A stretch of 47,919 bases of DNA from Parvibaculum sp049671045. GTDB taxonomy: Bacteria > Pseudomonadota > Alphaproteobacteria > Parvibaculales > Parvibaculaceae. Within the stretch, counting starts at the first letter, position 1. Each line of letters begins with the position of its first letter. The notes under the pieces are model-generated. The model saw only the letters and a program-made list of their open reading frames with translations, had not been told where the DNA came from and ran no database searches. The stretch is from the NCBI RefSeq assembly GCF_049671045.1, contig NZ_JBATUH010000051.1:1-47919 (forward strand), read 5' to 3'. The position numbers and the translations under genes were made by a program. Below, piece after piece: positions 24,094-34,800 of the stretch.

Positions 24094-24347
24094 TCGCCTC
24101 CCTGCTTGGCGCCATCGCCACCAGTGCATGGGCGCGGGCTACGCTGCGATATGGCGCCATTGCCCTCGCCCTTGTCCTGTTCCTGCTCGCATTCCGGCGC
24201 TCAGGCGAGCGCGCCGGACGGTTGGCAGAGCGCCTCGAAACCACGGAGAAGGTCAATGATGTCCATCGCCAGATGCTCCACGCGGCGGCTCGCCGTCCTC
24301 GTGATCGCGACGAGCTTGCTGAGCGGCTGCGCGACGGGCGGTTCTGA
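24090..24347 (+). CDS. Rz-like inner-membrane spanin
   Basis: The 85-residue product has one N-terminal membrane helix (about 20-36, YGAIALALVLFLLAF) and a charged helical periplasmic tail (ERAGRLAERLETTEKVNDVH). This is the build of an i-spanin that links to an outer-membrane lipoprotein and fuses the membranes during lysis. GGGGGCAG precedes its ATG, which overlaps the endolysin stop. The Rz1-like gene begins inside it in another frame, as in lambda. Confidence 0.8.
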   Translation: MIASLLGAIATSAWARATLRYGAIALALVLFLLAFRRSGERAGRLAERLETTEKVNDVHRQMLHAAARRPRDRDELAERLRDGRF

Positions 24348-24525
24348 ACCGAGGATCGTCACGGTCTGCCCACCGGTCGTGGAGTACAGCCGCGAGTTCC
24401 AGGCGCGCGCGGCCGAGGAATTCGGGGGTCTGCCAGAGCAATCGGCGATCGCCGAAATGCTCAGCGACTACGCCGTCATGCGGGAGCAGGCGCGGGCGTG
24501 CGGACAATGGCCGCATTCATTATAG
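24256..24525 (+). CDS. Rz1-like outer-membrane spanin lipoprotein
   Basis: The 89-residue product has a lipoprotein signal (RRLAVLVIATSLLSGC) with the lipobox LLSGC and lipidated Cys25, then a short helical stretch. It starts within the Rz-like gene in a different reading frame with GGAGAAGG upstream and continues past its stop, a nested arrangement diagnostic of spanin pairs. The last codons overlap the 3' end of the convergent RecD-like helicase gene by six bases, so the final residues may have been altered by the junction. Confidence 0.8.
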   Translation: MMSIARCSTRRLAVLVIATSLLSGCATGGSEPRIVTVCPPVVEYSREFQARAAEEFGGLPEQSAIAEMLSDYAVMREQARACGQWPHSL

Positions 24526-27500
24526 TCCCAAGAGCGACCGCAGTTTCTGCTCAATGCCGGCGGAATCGATACCGTTCTCTTCGGTGGTCATCACCAGGAT
24601 TCCCTCGTCGCCTTCCCCCTCATCTTCCGGCATCACCCCCTGGGAGCGATACCAATCCAGTTTCGCCAGCCACCGGCGGCGATAAGCTGGCTCAGACAGC
24701 AGCCCCAGATGTTCCAAGAAGACGCGCCGCCCAGTTTCTGCATCTTCAATCGTAAAGTCAGGATATCGGACGCTGCCGTCCCTCCCAGTGAAGGGTTGTT
24801 CGTAGGCGTAAGTAATGCCAAGGCCGTGAAGCAGATTGGCAATAATCACCTCCGATTTCGAGCGGACCAGCTCCCCCCGGGTAGTGCGATGAATGAGGCC
24901 TTCTTCGAGGAACGCCCCGACATACTCGACAGGCTTGGGATCGGAGAACAAATTTGTGAGGCGACGGGCGGTCTCGGAATGCTCGGATAAAGACAGCTTT
25001 AGGAGAGCCCGAAGGTCGCCCTGGTGGAATAGGACCACTTGTTCACGTTGGCGCGTCAACGCGGTGTAGAGCAGTTCACGTGACAGAAGACGGCAGGGAT
25101 TTGGGATCACGATGAAGGTCATCCCGAATTCGCTGCCTTGGGCTTTGTGGATCGTCAACGCATAGGCGAGCTCCAAAGGCGCTTCGCCTTCATCGCCGAA
25201 ATCACTACCTCCAAATCCAAACTTGAAGCCGAGCTGCGAAGAGAATTCGACATCAATCTTCCAAGGTAATTTCTTGCCCAACTTAGGGTTTTGTTCCCAC
25301 TTTTTGGATTTGAATTGCCCTACGACAAGGCCAATCTCGCCGTTGGCCAAGTAGGCCTTTTCCACTCTTCGAAAGGCGTCATCAACGACGTCGTACCGCC
25401 TCGCATTGGCGACATTGATCACTTTGTCGCCATACAGCACCCCCTGTGCGCCCAACGGCTTGCAGGTCTTGCGCTCCCAATATTTGTCAGGCTCGGCCCA
25501 AGCACGCGCTTGGCGGCGGAAGGACTTCTGAAGCCATCGATTCAAGCCATCCACGCCGGTCTCGCCGGCCCGAACAGGCGAAAGAATCTGCCATGCCTCA
25601 ACGTCGGCGCCTCCTCCACGACGGCTTTCGACGCCCGAGGCATCTTTCTCTGGGCGAGACGGGTTGAAGTAGACGACCTCATTGAATGGACGTCCGCCAA
25701 GGCTGATTTCGAAGGTGGCGTCGTCCCGCTCGTCGTCGAAGCCTTGCTTGTGCGAAATGCTGCGCGTCGCCGCCTTGATCTCGGCAAGAAGCTTTGCTTG
25801 GAGGTCGGTGTCGCCTTCCCAGCGAACAGCTCGAATGCCGATCGATTTGCCGCTGGCTAGACGATCCCAGGCTTCATCAGCACCGGGATCGGGAGCCTCT
25901 CCCCCGAACCACCTCGACAAGATGATGTCGTCGCGAGCCGCTGGCGGCTGCCCCACCGCTTCCGATTGCTCGGTCTGCCGGCGCACGATCTTGAGTTCCG
26001 CATACCCGGCCGTCACCTTGCGATCTGCGATGGCATGGTTGTCGTTTAGGTAGCGGACGATGTCGACAAAGGGGCGACCAGCGCCAATCGGTGGGAGCTG
26101 CCTCGGATCGCCCACCAAAATCAATCGCTCGACGGCCGTTGTCTCGATAGCATCAAGGGTTGCCGCCAATTGGTCCTCGGTCAGCATGGAGCACTCGTCG
26201 ATAACGACAGTCTTGAAGCCGCGCTCGCGGTTCGCGTCATCGGTAACGCGGTAGGCCCCGGTCAGCGGGTCATAACGTCCAAGTGCCAACAAGAACTGCG
26301 CGAGTGTGTAGGCTTGCGCATTGTTGGCCCGCTTCTGCATCTGAACCCGCGCTTTGCCGGTCGGGGCGAGCAGGAGGACACCCCCGGCGGCAACCGACGG
26401 CAACGACAGGAGGGCCGTCAATAGGCTCGTTTTGCCCGTGCCCGCGGGCCCAATCAGAACCGAAAACCGGGAACGATAAATCTCCTCTAGGGCTTTGGCC
26501 TTTTCGAGGCGCGCAAGCTCTTCCGTCTCGGGGTCGCTCGCGTCGGCAAAAGGCGGAAGCTGCTGGTCGATGAGGGCTCGCCAATCATGCTCAGCAGCAT
26601 GGCGTTTGCCTGCGAGGCGCCGTTTCACACGAGCCGAGATGAGGTCGCGCGACTCTGCATACTCCTGGAGCTGCCATGCGGGGGTGCCATCCGCCATACG
26701 GGCGACGGCGGTCCTCGCCTTCAAGAACGCGCCAAATGCCTCGATCCAGTCGGCACCGATTGCGCATTGGGGCGAGACGTCGAGGTCGCGGACGCGTTGC
26801 ACGAGCCAAGACTGGGGAAGCAACGTATGCCCCTCGCCAGCTGCTCGATCGAGCGTGGTGATCATCAGTGCGCGGCCGCGACGGGGATCAATCGCCTCCG
26901 CACAGCGGGAGGGATCAGGTACGGGTGCCGCTGCAGCAACCGTCGCGTCGGGGAACAGTCCCCGATCAATCACTGCTGCAGAAATCGGATCGCTGCGTCC
27001 GCGGTCATCTTCGAAGCAAAGATACGGATTTGCCAGAATTTCTGCGTCGGAAGCTGTGATGGCTGCCCGCTTGCGTTCCTCGGTTACAAACCATCGGGTC
27101 GCCTGATCGGAAGTGATCTCGAATCTGGCGAGCAGCTTCAGCAGCGCCCGCCGTTCTGGTTTTAGGCTGTCCCAGAGTTTGGCCGACGTCGAACCAATTG
27201 TCGCTGCCAAATCGGGAGCAAGAAGTGTCGGCTCGTGAAGCACCTTCTCAACAAGCGGCCAAGGATCCCGCACCTCCTGAGATCCGTCAGCGTGCAGCTG
27301 TTGACCAATGGCGTGGGCGACCAGCGTGCCGTGAGTCAATCCGAACGCTGTTAGCGCTGAGCCAAGACCGGGAAAGGCACCTCGGAGGCGCCAAATTCGG
27401 TTGAGCTGAGTGTCAACCCAGCCCCGAGCGGCGGACCAGTTGCCAGGCACCACCTTTTCGAGCCGCTCCAATAGTGACGCGCAGGCGAGCAGAACCGTGA

Positions 27501-28368
27501 TCGCCTGGTCATGTGTCACATGCTCAGTGCCCATCGAAAACGCGTCCCAGTGTTCCTGGGGCGCGTGGAGCACAAGACTCGACAAATCAATACTCGGGTC
27601 TTTTGCGGCTAGGTCAATCAGGTCGTGGTAGGGAAGGAGAAAGCCGTCCTTGATCTCCGGCCGGATCGAGTGATGCAGATTGCGCTCCCACAGTACGCAG
27701 CGCATGGCATCCGACGGCGCGCCCTTCTCGTAGATGTATTCGACGGAAGGGTCGACCTTGAGAACTCGACCTACGCCGACGATGACTCGCCGTCCGTCAT
27801 CCGTCAGCGGAGTGCGCTTGGCGTAGAAGAAGACAAGAGACTCCTCCGGTGTGATGGCACCGAAGAACGTATCGAGCATTGCCAGCTGGTTCCGGCGTTC
27901 CTGAACCCAGAGTTTATCGAATTCGAGATCGGGCTCGAGTTCGGGTCGGAAGTCGATCTTGTAGGCCTTGGCCCGGTCAGGGATGCCGTCGTCCGAATTC
28001 TTCATCATCCAGGCGAAAGGAACAGCCGCAGCCGAAAAGGCCACATGGTGGAAGTAGCCTTCCCGGAAATGTTTGTATCTGGGGTCATGGCTATAGGGGT
28101 GGCGGACCCTCCGGGCATAACCGAAGGGCGCCATGAATGCTCCGCGTTCGGCGGCGCATGCCGGTAGCCGAGCGCCGTCGGGATCCCAAGCGGTCCCAGC
28201 GAGACTCGTCTCGAAATCGTCGTCCTTGGTTTCTGCCACTCTAGGCAGGATTAGGCAGGATGTGTTTCCCCGCGGATTGGCGCAGATCTTCCCCGCCCAA
28301 CGGCTGTCATGCCATGGGACGCGAACGGACACGTGCATGGTCGGTAGCTGTCTCGCACCTCTAATCAT
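24520..28368 (-). CDS. RecD-like SF1B helicase with C-terminal nuclease domain
   Basis: The 1282-residue protein has an unusual N-terminal region of about 600 residues, beginning VSVRVPWHDSRWAGKICANP, which I cannot assign. An SF1B helicase follows: Walker A GPAGTGKT at about 639, DECSM at about 723, GDPRQLPPIGAG, and the UvrD-like motif TIHKAQGSEF at about 1070. The C-terminus (about 1180-1240) resembles a PD-(D/E)xK nuclease: SKSEVIIANLL, YPDFTI, RRVFLEHLG. A start at 28368 is supported by GGGGGAG nine bases upstream. It is divergent from the RHH-sacsin-SNF2 operon across a 114-bp promoter region. Defence is inferred from context; a role in DNA processing during phage or plasmid entry is plausible. 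Confidence 0.85.
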   Translation of the reverse strand: MIRGARQLPTMHVSVRVPWHDSRWAGKICANPRGNTSCLILPRVAETKDDDFETSLAGTAWDPDGARLPACAAERGAFMAPFGYARRVRHPYSHDPRYKHFREGYFHHVAFSAAAVPFAWMMKNSDDGIPDRAKAYKIDFRPELEPDLEFDKLWVQERRNQLAMLDTFFGAITPEESLVFFYAKRTPLTDDGRRVIVGVGRVLKVDPSVEYIYEKGAPSDAMRCVLWERNLHHSIRPEIKDGFLLPYHDLIDLAAKDPSIDLSSLVLHAPQEHWDAFSMGTEHVTHDQAITVLLACASLLERLEKVVPGNWSAARGWVDTQLNRIWRLRGAFPGLGSALTAFGLTHGTLVAHAIGQQLHADGSQEVRDPWPLVEKVLHEPTLLAPDLAATIGSTSAKLWDSLKPERRALLKLLARFEITSDQATRWFVTEERKRAAITASDAEILANPYLCFEDDRGRSDPISAAVIDRGLFPDATVAAAAPVPDPSRCAEAIDPRRGRALMITTLDRAAGEGHTLLPQSWLVQRVRDLDVSPQCAIGADWIEAFGAFLKARTAVARMADGTPAWQLQEYAESRDLISARVKRRLAGKRHAAEHDWRALIDQQLPPFADASDPETEELARLEKAKALEEIYRSRFSVLIGPAGTGKTSLLTALLSLPSVAAGGVLLLAPTGKARVQMQKRANNAQAYTLAQFLLALGRYDPLTGAYRVTDDANRERGFKTVVIDECSMLTEDQLAATLDAIETTAVERLILVGDPRQLPPIGAGRPFVDIVRYLNDNHAIADRKVTAGYAELKIVRRQTEQSEAVGQPPAARDDIILSRWFGGEAPDPGADEAWDRLASGKSIGIRAVRWEGDTDLQAKLLAEIKAATRSISHKQGFDDERDDATFEISLGGRPFNEVVYFNPSRPEKDASGVESRRGGGADVEAWQILSPVRAGETGVDGLNRWLQKSFRRQARAWAEPDKYWERKTCKPLGAQGVLYGDKVINVANARRYDVVDDAFRRVEKAYLANGEIGLVVGQFKSKKWEQNPKLGKKLPWKIDVEFSSQLGFKFGFGGSDFGDEGEAPLELAYALTIHKAQGSEFGMTFIVIPNPCRLLSRELLYTALTRQREQVVLFHQGDLRALLKLSLSEHSETARRLTNLFSDPKPVEYVGAFLEEGLIHRTTRGELVRSKSEVIIANLLHGLGITYAYEQPFTGRDGSVRYPDFTIEDAETGRRVFLEHLGLLSEPAYRRRWLAKLDWYRSQGVMPEDEGEGDEGILVMTTEENGIDSAGIEQKLRSLLGL

Positions 28369-28396
28369 CCCGTCGATCTCCCCCAGCGCCAGCTTT

Positions 28397-28424
28397 TTGG
28401 AACTTCTACCCGTTCAGATATGAT
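28397..28424 (+). promoter_or_regulatory. Sigma70-type promoter of the RHH-sacsin-SNF2 operon
   Basis: TTGGAA (28397-28402) and TATGAT (28419-28424) are separated by 16 bp. Transcription would begin near 28431, upstream of the RHH gene and next to a near-perfect palindrome. Confidence 0.55.
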
Positions 28425-28442
28425 AGTGACATAAGTGGTGCA

Positions 28443-28462
28443 TTTTGCATATGATGCGAAAA
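28443..28462. promoter_or_regulatory. Palindrome, candidate RHH operator
   Basis: TTTTGCAT-ATG-ATGCgAAAA is an almost perfect inverted repeat about 12 bases after the predicted transcription start. An operator here would block transcription of the RHH gene and its operon, consistent with autorepression. Inference from position. Confidence 0.4.
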
Positions 28463-28482
28463 CCATAGCGGGAGGCCGGGCC

Positions 28483-28683
28483 GTGGCGTCCAGGTCCAGC
28501 AAGAAAGAGTTCCGAACATCGGTCATTCTGACCGAAACGCAATTCAAGCAGGTGCGGGAGCTAGCACGCGAGCATGATGTCTCCATCGCATGGGTATTGC
28601 GCCAGGCTGTAGACCGCTATCTGGCGATACAAGGCTCCAAGGGGAGAGATGCGGTCGAACAAGCGCCGGGGGCGAGCGAATAG
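28483..28683 (+). CDS. Ribbon-helix-helix (CopG/Arc-like) DNA-binding protein
   Basis: The 66-residue product has the ribbon-helix-helix pattern: a beta strand (EFRTSVILTETQ), helix FKQVRELAREHD, a turn and a helix VSIAWVLRQAVDRYLA. These proteins bind DNA as dimers through the strand. I choose the GTG at 28483, which has GGGAGG seven bases upstream; upstream codons lack a site. It is the first gene of the operon leading to the sacsin-like protein. A palindrome lies between its promoter and start, so autoregulation of the cluster is likely. Confidence 0.8.
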   Translation: MASRSSKKEFRTSVILTETQFKQVRELAREHDVSIAWVLRQAVDRYLAIQGSKGRDAVEQAPGASE

Positions 28684-28706
28684 GCCGACTATTCTGTGGG
28701 GGAGGC

Positions 28707-28814
28707 ATGGAGCGGGAAAACGGCACAAACGGCGGATACAGCGTCGATCTCCGGCCAATGAACTGGGTGGCTGCCTCGGCCGCGCGGGTGACGGCGGGTT
28801 ACCCTGATGCCTGA
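28707..28814 (+). CDS. 35-aa small protein coupled to the sacsin-like gene
   Basis: ATG follows a strong ribosome site (GGGGGAGG two bases upstream). The peptide starts MERENGTNGGYSVDL and ends TAGYPDA. Its stop overlaps the start of the sacsin-like gene by eight bases, the arrangement of a translationally coupled leader gene. No signal peptide, membrane helix or known motif is visible. It may be a functional small subunit or only a device for translating the giant gene. I do not recognise a family. Confidence 0.55.
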   Translation: MERENGTNGGYSVDLRPMNWVAASAARVTAGYPDA

Positions 28815-31800
28815 TTTTCGCGTCTCCCCGATCTCGATCGTCAATCAGATCAAGAGCAATCTGCAGGATCGGTACGACTCGGGCTACCCCGTTCTCAAAG
28901 AGCTGCTCCAGAATGCGGACGACGCGGGAGCCAGCCGCTTCTGGCTTGACGGACTGGTGGGGTGGCCAACAGCATCCAATCCGTTGCTGCGGGGTCCAGG
29001 ATTGCTGGTCGCCAATGACGGGGTTTTCCGTGGAGAGGATGAGCGCGGAATCACCTCATTCGGGGAGAGCAGTAAGGCCACGGACAGCGCTGCTATTGGA
29101 AAATTCGGCTTCGGCCAGAAGGCCGTCTTTCATCTCTGCGACGCGTTCGTTGTCTATGCACATGGAGGTGACCATTCCTTCAGTACGGTGGTGAACCCAT
29201 TCCTCGGTGTCGAGGTCAACGGAAACATCAGCCGTAACTGGGAACCAGGCGGCGAAGGTCTCGATCCCGCTGATCTGGAGTTACTCAGGCGCGCGGTTGC
29301 TTCAGATCTCCCCGATCGTCACCTCATTCTCTGGCTCCCGTTTCGCCGGTACGAGATACAACCTGCCCCAGGAGTCGGCTTCTCCAGCAACATCCCATCG
29401 ATTTCGGGAACAATCAGGGATCTCAACAGACCCGATGATCTGCGCGTTCTTCTAACCGCGCTTCGCCATCTGAAGTCGATTGAGATACGAGAAAGGGGCG
29501 AGTCCCGCTGTGCCCTCGAACTCGATGACACACAAGGCCGCCTGCTCGGACCCAGCCGTTTGAGTAACGGTGTGCGATCCTTCGGCGGTGCAATCCGAGC
29601 CGTGGGAGACGGCCCAACGGCGCCATTTGTCGGGCGTGAGGGGATGATCCTGGATGGCCGCCTCGCCAACCTGAAACTTACATCGCACTGGCCGCAATCC
29701 ATCAGCGTCCTCAGCCCAAGACCCGAACCGGAAAAGGGCGAACCACACGGGGCCGCGACACTCATTCGCGTTCCTTGGAACGCGCCCGATCGATCCGAAG
29801 CTGGGCAGCTGCGTATTTCCTGGGCCGTGTTCCTGCCGATCTCCGATGCCTCCGACGTTTCCATTCCGGTGGACGGGGGCGCGCTCGCCCGGTTCCATCT
29901 GTTGCTGCACGGCTATTTCTTCCTGGATAGCGGTCGACGCCGCATTGAGGGCTTGGATACTCCCGCGGAACATGGTGACCCTGCCGACGCTTCGGCGTTG
30001 CGTCGTGCGTGGAACGCCGAGCTTCGCGACTCCGTCGTGCTTCCTCTCCTACCGACTCTGCTCAGAGACGCGCTCGATTCCGCGATCGTGACATCAGCGG
30101 AACTCGGGCAACTCGTCTCCGCGCTCGCAAGGCATGAATGGTTTCGGGAAAATCGGAAGGCCATCTGCCGCGAAAGTGCCTTGGCGCGGTTGTTCGAACC
30201 ATCGGGCGGCATCGTCTGGCGTACTGTTTCGTCGGGAGAAGCTCTGCGTCCACTCCCTGCATCGGTGGCCGATGCTCCCCGACGGATCGAAGAACTGTTC
30301 GGCTCCATTAGTGCGTGGGCTGAGGCGAGCAATGTGCGGCTCATCGTAGACGACAGTGCCGCGCTCAGTGCCGAGCCGTTACGCTGGGCCGCTGCGGAAT
30401 TGGACTCGTTATTCTCCGGGTTGTCACCTCGCGCGTTCCAGTCACGCGATCTCGCGCGGCTTCTTGTCGATTTCCTCGACGCAGTGACACCTGGCGACGC
30501 TGAAAGTTCAGCTTTCGGACCGCACCTAGTTGCGGCTTTGCGCATGGCGATGAAAGAAACGCCGGCGCTTGCATCGTCCGAACTCATCAAGTCGATCCTC
30601 GCTCGTGTGCCGCCCGCCGCGCTGTTTCCGCTGCCGACATCCGTCGAAAACCGGCAAGTCCTCCGTGCGCTGGCATCCGCATCAAGTGATATCCTGCCGG
30701 TCCGCAGCGAGTGGCTCGACGATGGTCGACGCCCACCCCAGTTATCCAACTCTGACCTCAAGGCGCTGCTCGAGGCGCTCGAACCGCTGATTGACGGCGA
30801 CTATGCGGATCAAGCAGCGACAGCTGCGTTAGCGCTGCTCGCTCGGACGGAGCGGAGTGTCTCCGAGCTGGCGCGCGACCCTGAGTTCGCGTCCGTAAGG
30901 GTTCTCCGGGCGCGGGATATCCGCATCGCCGGCCCGGTCGCCCTGTCGCTCCAGACTCTCGTCGAGCGATCCCAGCAGGGCCTTCTGTTTACATCCTCGC
31001 CTCAGGCCAACTCACTGCTGCCGCTTCTAGCGAACGCCTTGCCGGATGCAGCCCCGCTGATCGTGGAGGGAAAGACGGGGGAGTTCCTCCGGGACATCTC
31101 CAATTCTGTCCTTAGGCTCCACAGCGCCGGAAATGACTCAATTCTTGAGCTTGTCAAAAACGCGTGGCGCTTCGGAACTACAGAGGCTAGACGCAGACTA
31201 CTGGAGAGATTGAGGCCCACCGACAATGACGACCGAGCCGCCCTTCGACACCTGTGTGTGGGTGAGCACGGAGCTGGAGATACCGGCGCCACGCTCCATT
31301 TGCTTGAAGGAGTGCCGAAAGGATTGGAGCGAGTTGTCGAGGCAATTCTGCACTCTACCGCAAACGCCTACCTGGTTCCTATCGAGATAGCCGACGAGCT
31401 CCCGCCCAGGCTGAGACAGCATATCGGGATCAAGGCACTGGATACGCCGGGATTAGAGGCGTTGCTCGAACAAGATACGAGTGCAATCGCCTGTGCTCAG
31501 CCAACGCCCACAGAATGTGAAGCGTTCTTGCTGACGCAGCTCTCAGACCAGTTGTTGCGTCGTCTGCCTATTCACGCTCGATCCGATGGGAAAATAGGCA
31601 GCGCTGAGGGTGTGTTTCGTGAGGCCATTTGGCCGATCCCCGGAGTATTGAGACCGCATGTCCACACGATCTGGCCTTGTAACAGCAAGCAGGCTCGCCA
31701 ACGGCAGAACCAACTCATTGAGGCATGGTCGCCGCAAAGTCAGATCAGGATCGCGCTGGCTCAGCCTGAGCCGCACCGTTTCTGCAGCGAGATACTCAAT

Positions 31801-34800
31801 GCCCTGGCCGAGTTGGATTCCCCGCCAGACGGGAATTTGCGCGAAGAGCTTAGCGCCCAGCCGTGGCTCCTTGCGGACCAACAGCAATTCAGGCCTCAGG
31901 ATGTGCTCGCTCTCCCTTCAACAGTCGACGAAGCGGCGCGAGCGCTCCTTCTTAAGCACGGAGAAACGCCTCCTTTTCTTCCTGTAGCCAAACTGGCCAT
32001 CGCGGTGCGCGAGCATCGGGGGTTCCCCTACCTAGAAAAGTGGATTCTGCCGAACAGACGCTCGTCCTTTGAGGCGCTCGCGTTGATGATCGAGGACGCG
32101 AGGGTCATTGGACGCCTCGGACCGGCCGACGATTATCCGATCGACGATTTCACGACCCTTGCCAACGCCGGCAGCAGCCTCGAATTGCCGGGCTGGCCTC
32201 TGCTTGCGGCGGTTCTGACATCTGTCGGGGATAGTCGTGAGGACGCCACGAAGACGCTCGCGGCGTTCACGGGTCTCGACTCCACCAATCCAAGACTGGC
32301 GGGAGCCCATCTCGACTGTCTGGCGGCGCTCGCAGCGGAACAAGGGCGAAAAGGAGAGGCCGCGCGTCGAGCGTATCGGCATGCATTTAGTGTCGTCGCA
32401 GGATGGCCAGAGAGTGCGCGGCGTGAAGTATTCGGTCGAACCCGGGTCCCCACAGAGGCCGGAACCTGGCGCAGCGGCCGAGAGGTAGTTCAAGACGGGG
32501 ACGGTCTCGACCCTACACATGTGTTGGCGCGAGATTTCGCATCCATGTTCAACGAAGAAGGACCGCAGCATACGAAGATTGCCAACGCTGAAGATGTCCC
32601 CCTGGATCCTTTCGCCGCCAGTCCTCGCCGGGGAGAGATCAAGGACGTCGACCTCGCCGCATTGGAAGCCCAGTCTGCAGATCAGCAGCGATCGTTTCTC
32701 GGCGCCTGGAAGGGACATATCCCGTCTGACCTGGTGATCGTATATCTCGGGCTCATTGGCCGAGGCGAACTCTTCCGACACCTTGCGCGAGAGTGGGCGA
32801 CCGACGCGACAGCCGAGGTCGACACCCTTTGGGCCGATCTCGACAACCACTTTCCGAAGGAAGTCCTTTACCCGAATCCGCTGGCGGCTGAAGTCGATCA
32901 ACGACGTTTCCTCGTCGAGCCGATCGCCGGCGAGCGCGTACAAGCCATTGCACTGTCGGGCGACGAGTTTGAAGCGCTACTGGGCGGTCCCGACAAAGGA
33001 ATCCTCATCGGGAACCTGCATAGAACCAGCGAGGGCATTCGGGATGCTGGCGGCAAAGTGCGATCACTGATCACGCTGCCGATCCGGCCGACCGATCCGA
33101 GCGGATACAGTCAAAGGGAAGCCAGTAGGATCTTCCGCCGGTTCGTCGAGACGATCGCAGCGGACTGCCTATGGCTCAATATGGAAGGCCAGCGGGCAGC
33201 ATTGCAAGGAATGCTGGACAAGGCGGTTGAGGTCGATCAATCGACGATTGAAGAAACCGAACGCCTCCTCCGGGACCGGTTGCCCACAATACTCGCCGAA
33301 CTGAAGCTTCCCACCGAGTACCGGTCGCAGAAAGCGCTTCGCGAGTATCAGGCCGAGGAAAGCCGCCTTCATCATCTTTCCGCGCCGGCGCATAAGATGG
33401 AGGAGCTGAAGGCAGAGCTTTGGCGAAAGGTGTCCGATAACGATCTGGCGACCGAACTGTTATCAGCCGTTCGCAGCAAGATTGAAGACTTCGGATATTC
33501 GGCGAGCCGGGTTCTTTTCGAGCTTTTCCAAAATGCCGACGACGCCTACCGACAGCACGAAGGAGCTGCAACGGATGCATGCTTTCGGGTCGAGCTGCCG
33601 TCGAACGGTTCAGACGGGTTTCGGGTCGTCCATTGGGGACGCCCGATCAATCATCTGGGGCGCGACGCTGATGAGGGGCGCCGACTCGGTCACGACCGTG
33701 ACTTGCTCAACATGCTTCTGATGAGCTTTTCGGAGAAGCGCCCCGGAGATGATCTGACCGGCAAATTTGGCCTGGGCTTTAAGAGTGCCCATGCGCTGTC
33801 GGACAATGTCGGCATAGCAAGCGGATTCATAGCATTGCGCACGGTTGGCGGCTTTCTGCCCACACCGTGGCCGGGTGGTATTGAGGTTGGAGAGGATCGA
33901 AAGAGCCTGAACGGCCGAAAGGCTACCGTCATTGAAGTTCCGTTTTCGGCAGAGACCGCCGAGAAAGGCGCCGAAGCTATTTCCGCATTCAGGGCTGCCA
34001 TGATCTGGTTGCCTGCGTTTACGCGTACCATCCGACGTGTCGAGATTGAGGGTGATGCGTCGGAGAGCGTCGATTGCACCTTCTCACCGCTCCTCAACAA
34101 TACGGCAATCTCCCTCGTGTCCGTTTCTGGCCGGAACAGGGAGCGAGCGGTACGGTTCCGTCTTTCCGACGGATATAGCCTCCTGCTCCGCATCGACGCT
34201 GCTGGTCCCAGCCCATTTCCCGGTGGCCTAAGGAACCTATGGAATCTCGCTCCACTTGAAGAGGAGCTCCGCTCCGGGTGGTTGCTCAACGGACCTTTCG
34301 CGGTCGATCCCGGGCGAACAGGGCTGGCCGGCTCGATTGTCGATCGGCAGCAGAAATTCCGAGAGCTGGGGGCGGCGCTCGGAGACCGCCTTGTGGGGTT
34401 GCACGATCTCGTGGATTCCGACTGGCCGGCTCTCGCAGAAAGCCTGGACCTCGATGCGTCAACGCAAATAGCGAGAGATATCTTTTGGTCCCGCTTGTTC
34501 GATGTTTTTGCGCCGGATCTCGACGACGACCTTGCCCGACATCTGCATATCGACGGCCGAGGATACGGGCGTCTCGCCGGGCAACGCCCAGTCGTGCCTA
34601 CCGGCTTGCCGACTCCTTTCGCTTCTCTAATCCGAGCACCGGAAGCAGACCATTACACGGATGGCGCGTTGTCTGACCCCACTGTGCTTGCGAAGGTTCG
34701 AGACTGGCCCGCGCTTGCAGGCTTGCGAAATCGGGTCATCGCATCAGAGATAGCTGGCCAACTGAGAAAGCTGGGCTTCGGAAATGCCCGTCCGCTTCGC

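Noticed and set aside
28242..28261. Tandem 10-base repeat TAGGCAGGAT inside the helicase gene
   Set aside because: Only two units, in frame within the conserved-looking N-terminus (LILPR); likely coincidental coding repetition.
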